Shown one piece after another: positions 6,594 through 10,110 of a DNA stretch of 10,110 bases (the stretch's first letter is position 1; each line of letters opens with the position of its first letter). The notes beneath the pieces are model-generated. The model did not search any database. It was not told the DNA's origin and saw nothing but the letters and a program-made list of their open reading frames with translations. The translations under genes and the position numbers were made by a program. The DNA comes from Prevotellaceae bacterium UBA7028. Lineage in GTDB: Bacteria > Bacteroidota > Bacteroidia > Bacteroidales > Bacteroidaceae. The stretch covers positions 1 through 10,110 of the forward strand of contig DLBF01000149.1 in the NCBI GenBank assembly GCA_002494215.1, given 5' to 3'.

Positions 6594-7898
6594 TTATAAA
6601 TAGTCGGGTAGTTGGAACAGCTTGGTTCCGTTGCTGCCTTTTATCAGGATCGTTTTTCCTGTAAGCGGATTGTCGTGGATTTCAGCCTTTACGGCCTCTA
6701 CATCCTTGAAGTATCTGGCATTCATGCGTTTGTTCTGATAGTTGAGCGAGGCAAAATTGTCTCCTACCAACCAGATATCCTCTAAGGGCATGCCTGCCAG
6801 GATGTCCATAATTTTTCGATGCTCCAGTTCGCTGTCGGCTCCCAGTTCGCGCATGTCGCCAAGGATAACCATCTTGTTTTTTGAATCGATGAACTGGAAG
6901 TTTGTCAGGGCTGCCACCATGCTGCTGGGGTTGGCATTGTAGGCATCTACAATCAGACGGTTGCGACCTGTATCGCGGAACTCGCTGCGACTGTTGCTGG
7001 GGATATAGTTCTCCAGGGCGTGGCAAATCTGCTCGGGCGTGACACCAAAGTGTATACCAACGGTAATGGCAGCGCGTAGGTTGGATATGTTGTAGGCACC
7101 AATCAGGTGAGTCTGTATGGTATGCCAGGGAGCATCGTCCTCTTCTCTCCACTGCATCCTCACAAACGGATTGCAGGAGTCAATGCGACCTTCTATATAA
7201 GGTATAGCATTGTCCGAGAGACGGAATCCTCTCTCCTCTGCCATCTGCAGCAGATCTTCGTCTAAGGCATTCAGGAAGATTTTGGCATTGCGCTGCTGCA
7301 GGTCGTCGTACAACTCTCCCTTGGTTTTCTTCACGCCTTGGAAAGAACCGAAGCCCTCCAGATGTGCACGACCCACGTTGGAGATGAGTCCATAGTCTGC
7401 CTTTACCATATTGCATAGGAAGGCAATTTCGCCAGGATGGTTGGCACCTGTCTCAATGACTGCAATGTCATGTTCCTTGGTAATGCGGAGTAGGGTGCGT
7501 GGTACACCCAGGTGGTTGTTCAGGTTGCCTTGGGTGAACAGTACATTGTACTTCTCTGCCAATACGCAGGCAATCAGTTCCTTGGTGGTTGTCTTGCCGT
7601 TCGTGCCTGTTATCTGCAGCACGGGGATGCTGAGTTGCTGGCGGTGATAGGCTGCCAATTCCTGTAGTGTCTGTTCGGGATTCTCCACGGCAACATATCT
7701 GGTGTCGCCTTCGGGGGCAAATTCCTTCTCGACCACAGCATAGGCGCATCCTTTTTCCAAGGCAGAAGCAGCATACAGATTACCGTCGAAAGAGGCTCCT
7801 TTTAGTGCAAAGAAGATGGAGCCAGCAGGGCAGTCCCTGCTGTCTGTTGTTATTATGGGGTGTTGTAAGTAGATTTCATATAATTGTTCTATCTTCAT
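6594..7898 (-). CDS. murF: UDP-MurNAc-tripeptide--D-Ala-D-Ala ligase MurF
   Basis: MurF is the cytoplasmic ATP-dependent ligase that adds D-Ala-D-Ala to the UDP-MurNAc tripeptide, completing the peptidoglycan pentapeptide precursor. The 434-residue protein has the three Mur-ligase domains. The N-terminal substrate domain carries TTDSR (17-21) and FFALKG (29-34). The central ATPase has the P-loop ITGTNGKTTTKE with Lys102, then QGNLNNHLGVP, IETGANHPGEI, and GRAHLEGFGS followed by a KGELYDDL lysine region. The C-terminal domain includes IVDAYNANPSS and ILGDMRELG. Length is normal for the family. It is the only minus-strand gene here, standing alone rather than in a dcw cell-wall cluster. It is divergent from folP and convergent with menC. 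ATG at 7898-7896 is preceded by a -7 box TAACTTTG (minus, 7934-7927), giving a short leader of roughly 20-25 nt. No defect seen. Confidence 0.95.
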   Translation of the reverse strand: MKIEQLYEIYLQHPIITTDSRDCPAGSIFFALKGASFDGNLYAASALEKGCAYAVVEKEFAPEGDTRYVAVENPEQTLQELAAYHRQQLSIPVLQITGTNGKTTTKELIACVLAEKYNVLFTQGNLNNHLGVPRTLLRITKEHDIAVIETGANHPGEIAFLCNMVKADYGLISNVGRAHLEGFGSFQGVKKTKGELYDDLQQRNAKIFLNALDEDLLQMAEERGFRLSDNAIPYIEGRIDSCNPFVRMQWREEDDAPWHTIQTHLIGAYNISNLRAAITVGIHFGVTPEQICHALENYIPSNSRSEFRDTGRNRLIVDAYNANPSSMVAALTNFQFIDSKNKMVILGDMRELGADSELEHRKIMDILAGMPLEDIWLVGDNFASLNYQNKRMNARYFKDVEAVKAEIHDNPLTGKTILIKGSNGTKLFQLPDYL

Positions 7899-7924
7899 AT
7901 TGCTTGATTTTTTACAATTAACGA

Positions 7925-7976
7925 CACAAAGTTAATTCATTTTTCCGATAATTTATAAATAATGTATAACTTTGTG
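7925..7976. promoter_or_regulatory. Symmetric divergent promoter between murF and folP
   Basis: CACAAAGTTA (7925-7934) and TAACTTTGTG (7967-7976) are perfect 10-bp inverted repeats 32 bp apart. Each arm contains the -7 box TAACTTTG, pointing left to murF (7934-7927) and right to folP (7967-7974). The TTTG -33 elements are not well matched on either side; the AT-rich spacer would have to serve. Predicted leaders are short on both sides (about 15-25 nt). Confidence 0.6.
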
Positions 7977-7995
7977 CCAAATTACCAATAAATAT

Positions 7996-8844
7996 ATGAA
8001 AGGTCTGTTACCATATACTATAAATGTGGGAGGAAAACTCATGGATTTGGGCGAACCTCAGGTCATGGGAATCCTGAATGTAACACCAGACTCGTTCTAT
8101 TCGGCAAGTCGTAAGAATACAGAGCAGGAGATTGCAGACCGTGTGCAGGCTATTCTGGCTGAGGGTGGCTCTATGATTGATATCGGAGCCTACAGCAGTC
8201 GTCCCGGGGCTGATGATGTGTCGGCCGAGGAGGAGATGGATCGTCTGCGTGGAGGATTGAAGATCCTGCGCAATATTGCCCCTGATGCTGTGGTGAGTGT
8301 GGATACATTCAGGGCTGATGTGGCCAAGATGTGTGTGGAGGAGTTTGGTGTGCAGATTATCAACGATATCAGTGGTGGTGAACTGGATGACCGTATGTTC
8401 GATACAGTAGCGGCGCTGGGTGTCCCCTATATCCTGATGCACATGAAGGGCGATCCACAGACAATGCAGAACGGACCGCATTACGACGACCTCTTGGCCG
8501 AGATGCTTCGTTACTTCGGCACTAAGGTGCAGCAGTTGCATGAGTTGGGCGTTAAGGATGTTATCCTGGATCCCGGCTTTGGCTTTGCCAAGACACTGGA
8601 GCATAACTACGAACTGATGAACCGTATGCAGGACCTGCAGGTGCTGGAACTGCCTATGCTGGTTGGCATTAGTCGTAAGTCTATGATATATCGCCTGCTG
8701 GGTACTTCGCCCGAGGAGGCATTGAACGGAACCTCTGTGCTGAACACATTGGCGTTGCTGAAGGGTGCAAGTATCCTTAGGGTGCATGATGTGAAGGCTG
8801 CTGTCGAGGTGGTACAGATAGTGAAAAAGATGTTGGCATGCTAG
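7996..8844 (+). CDS. folP: Dihydropteroate synthase FolP
   Basis: FolP condenses p-aminobenzoate with 6-hydroxymethyl-dihydropterin diphosphate in folate synthesis and is the sulfonamide target. The 282-residue TIM barrel shows all the signatures in order: VMGILNVTPDSF (23-34), IDIGAYSSRPGA (61-72), VVSVDTF, INDISGG, ILMHMKGDPQTMQ, DPGFGF from D192, GISRKSM with S226-R227-K228, and LRVHDV with R262 and H264. The family's usual S-T-R-P-G loop reads S-S-R-P-G here. I chose ATG 7996 because it keeps the conserved INVGGKLMDL strand before the first motif and lies about 21 nt after the -7 box. A GGAGG at 8029-8033 placed well before Met16 (8041) looks like a ribosome site, but starting there would cut that strand. 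The end overlaps cdaA by 7 nt. Confidence 0.95.
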   Translation: MKGLLPYTINVGGKLMDLGEPQVMGILNVTPDSFYSASRKNTEQEIADRVQAILAEGGSMIDIGAYSSRPGADDVSAEEEMDRLRGGLKILRNIAPDAVVSVDTFRADVAKMCVEEFGVQIINDISGGELDDRMFDTVAALGVPYILMHMKGDPQTMQNGPHYDDLLAEMLRYFGTKVQQLHELGVKDVILDPGFGFAKTLEHNYELMNRMQDLQVLELPMLVGISRKSMIYRLLGTSPEEALNGTSVLNTLALLKGASILRVHDVKAAVEVVQIVKKMLAC

Positions 8845-9617
8845 AATTCGGAATAAAGGACTTGATTGATATCTTGCTTGTGGCAATTGGCTTGTTCTAT
8901 TGCTACAAAGTAATGAAGCAATCGCGCTCTGTGAATATCTTCTACGGAGTGTTGTTCTTTATCAGTTTCTGGATTGTTGTCAGCAAAGTATTGGAGATGA
9001 AGTTGGTGGGTGGCATTCTGGATAAACTAGTGAATGTGGGTGCCATTGCCATCATTATATTGTTTCAGGAGGAGATTAGGCATTTCTTCTTCAGGGTAGG
9101 AACGCGTCAGAGGGTGCACAGGTTTGTGAATTTCTTCCGTCCCGACAAGAAGAAGGATATGTCTGAGTTCGTGCATGAGCGTGAGACTATCTTCCCCATT
9201 GTAATGGCTTGTCTGAATATGAGCAAGCAGCGTGTGGGAGCCTTGATAGTATTGCAGAACCATCTTCCACTGAATGATTTTGTTAGGACAGGTGAGTTGG
9301 TGAATGCCAAGATCAGTCAGCGACTGATAGAGAATATCTTCTTCAAGAACAGTCCGTTGCATGACGGGGCCATGATAATCTCGAACAACAAAATTACGGC
9401 TGCTGCGTGCATCCTCCCTATCAGTCACGACCTGGATATTCCCAAGGAGTTTGGCTTGCGCCACAGAGCTGCCAAGGGTATCAGTCAGGAGACGGACGCA
9501 TTGGCTATCGTGGTGAGTGAGGAGACCGGTAGCATCAGTGCTGCCTATAACGATGTGCTAAGGGCACATATCTCAGCAGAGGAACTGGAACATCTACTGA
9601 TGAAGGGAAGGTTCTGA
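8838..9617 (+). CDS. cdaA: Membrane diadenylate cyclase CdaA (c-di-AMP synthase)
   Basis: CdaA (DacA) makes cyclic di-AMP from two ATP at the inner face of the membrane; in other bacteria this nucleotide controls potassium uptake, turgor and wall homeostasis. The 259-residue protein has three N-terminal membrane helices (about 7-26, 31-54 and 60-80). A DAC domain follows, with the catalytic DGA at 176-178 (SPLHDGAMII) and RHR at 208-210 (GLRHRAAKGIS), and then SEETGSISAA. Both catalytic motifs are intact. The ATG overlaps the end of folP by 7 nt in another frame, indicating translational coupling. In Firmicutes cdaA pairs with cdaR and glmM; here no CdaR-type regulator is present and folP takes the upstream place. 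I see no strong terminator after it before pta. Confidence 0.94.
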   Translation: MLEFGIKDLIDILLVAIGLFYCYKVMKQSRSVNIFYGVLFFISFWIVVSKVLEMKLVGGILDKLVNVGAIAIIILFQEEIRHFFFRVGTRQRVHRFVNFFRPDKKKDMSEFVHERETIFPIVMACLNMSKQRVGALIVLQNHLPLNDFVRTGELVNAKISQRLIENIFFKNSPLHDGAMIISNNKITAAACILPISHDLDIPKEFGLRHRAAKGISQETDALAIVVSEETGSISAAYNDVLRAHISAEELEHLLMKGRF

Positions 9618-9696
9618 TATTAGTCTTTAGACTTTAGGCTTTAGCTTATTTTGAATTTACAAATTTTGAATTTAAACATATAAAACAGATAGTGTT
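9618..9696. repeat. Short direct repeats in the cdaA-pta gap
   Basis: Three tandem 7-mers of CTTTAG(A/G/C) occupy 9625-9645. Two copies of ATTTTGAATTTA lie at 9648-9659 and 9663-9674, a period of 15 bp. The sequence is low-complexity and AT-rich. The repeats contain TTTG motifs that could act as -33 elements, but no convincing TAnnTTTG box lies at the right distance. I therefore do not call a pta promoter, though one is expected in this gap. No strong terminator hairpin is visible either. Confidence 0.6.
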
Positions 9697-10110
9697 ATGA
9701 CATTAATGGAGAAAATCATCGCTCGTGCCAAGAGTAACAAGCAGCGCATCGTACTGCCTGAGAGCTTGGAGGAGCGAACACTGACAGCCGCAGATAAATC
9801 CCTTGCCGATGACTTGGCAGAGATTATTCTTATTGGTAACCGCGACGAGATTTTTGCCTTGGGAAAGAAGTTGGGACTTACCCATCTCGACAAGGCCGAG
9901 ATTATTGACCCTGCAACCAGTGAGCTGACAAACGAATATGCCGAGTTGCTCTACAACCTGCGTAAGAGCAAGGGTATGACAATGGAGGAGGCTCGCAAGA
10001 AGGTACTGACAGATCCTCTGTATTTTGGCTGCCTTATCATTAAGAGCGGTCATGCCGATGGTCAGATTAGCGGTGCCCTTTCTACAACGGGTGACACCCT
10101 GCGTCCTGCC
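9697..10110 (+). CDS. pta: Phosphate acetyltransferase Pta, 5' part
   Basis: Pta interconverts acetyl-CoA and acetyl phosphate, the step before acetate kinase in fermentative acetate and ATP production. Only the first 138 residues are in the window; full-length short-type Pta proteins have about 330-340. Visible signatures are the N-terminal KQRIVLPES (residues 15-23) and ERTLTAAD, AEIILIGN, then DPLYFGCLIIKSGHADGQISGALSTTGDTLRPA at the edge, which is typical of the PTA/PTB family (split here: DPLYFGCLIIKSG is followed by the GALSTTGDTLR loop). The length and direct start into the catalytic domain suggest the short form without the DRTGG regulatory region. ATG 9697 is taken as the start; an in-frame ATG at 9706 (MEKIIARAK) is equally possible. 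ackA would be expected downstream, outside the window. Phosphate butyryltransferase is a less likely alternative. Confidence 0.9.
   Translation, partial: MTLMEKIIARAKSNKQRIVLPESLEERTLTAADKSLADDLAEIILIGNRDEIFALGKKLGLTHLDKAEIIDPATSELTNEYAELLYNLRKSKGMTMEEARKKVLTDPLYFGCLIIKSGHADGQISGALSTTGDTLRPA

Noticed and set aside
7972..7995. TTG start for folP at 7972
   Set aside because: The TTG is part of the -7 promoter box, so it would not be transcribed from the predicted start.
8041..8043. Internal ATG of folP behind a GGAGG sequence
   Set aside because: It would remove the conserved INVGGKL strand; Shine-Dalgarno strength is a poor guide in Bacteroidales.
8008..8886. Long minus-strand ORF (292 codons) across folP, and similar antisense ORFs at 1702-2466 and 3108-3764
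   Set aside because: They are shadows of well-identified genes, with composition rich in His, Gln and Leu and no recognisable domains.
9618..9660. Terminator after cdaA
   Set aside because: Only weak AT stems (for example AGTC-TTTA-GACT) are present, with no GC-rich hairpin plus T run.

Overview
The window looks like chromosomal DNA of a Bacteroidales bacterium, most likely Prevotella or a close relative. The protein families read as Bacteroidota versions. Intergenic DNA is very AT-rich, Shine-Dalgarno sequences are mostly absent, and several gene starts are preceded by the Bacteroidales promoter pattern (TTTG, about 19 nt, then TAnnTTTG). The genus is an inference; the order is fairly secure. 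All recognisable genes are core or housekeeping functions. I see no insertion sequence, phage, CRISPR, tRNA or rRNA.

Layout. Positions 1-484 hold no credible gene. A leftward promoter sits at the extreme left edge, serving a gene outside the window. On the right of this stretch is a striking set of three tandem promoter-bearing repeats (about 281-484). A rightward cluster follows: mtaB (tRNA t6A37 methylthiotransferase), a family 2 glycosyltransferase overlapping it by 4 nt, a large MscS-type mechanosensitive channel, and a menC-like o-succinylbenzoate synthase 11 nt further on. The cluster ends at a strong hairpin terminator built from the last codons of menC. murF (peptidoglycan precursor ligase) lies on the minus strand and converges on that terminator. 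Between murF and the next gene, folP, is a compact symmetric divergent promoter. folP (dihydropteroate synthase) overlaps cdaA (membrane diadenylate cyclase). After a 79-nt repeat-containing gap, pta (phosphate acetyltransferase) starts and runs off the right edge.

How the genes relate. The themes are envelope and osmotic balance (MscS channel, MurF, c-di-AMP synthesis by CdaA, the glycosyltransferase), cofactors (folate, menaquinone), tRNA modification and acetate energy metabolism. They do not form one pathway. A link between c-di-AMP, turgor, the channel and the cell wall is biologically attractive, but here it is only proximity.

I did not find a clearly new biological system. The best leads are the triplicated promoter/palindrome element before mtaB, which leaves mtaB nearly leaderless, and the menC-like enzyme in which the usual catalytic lysine of the K-x-K motif appears as arginine.
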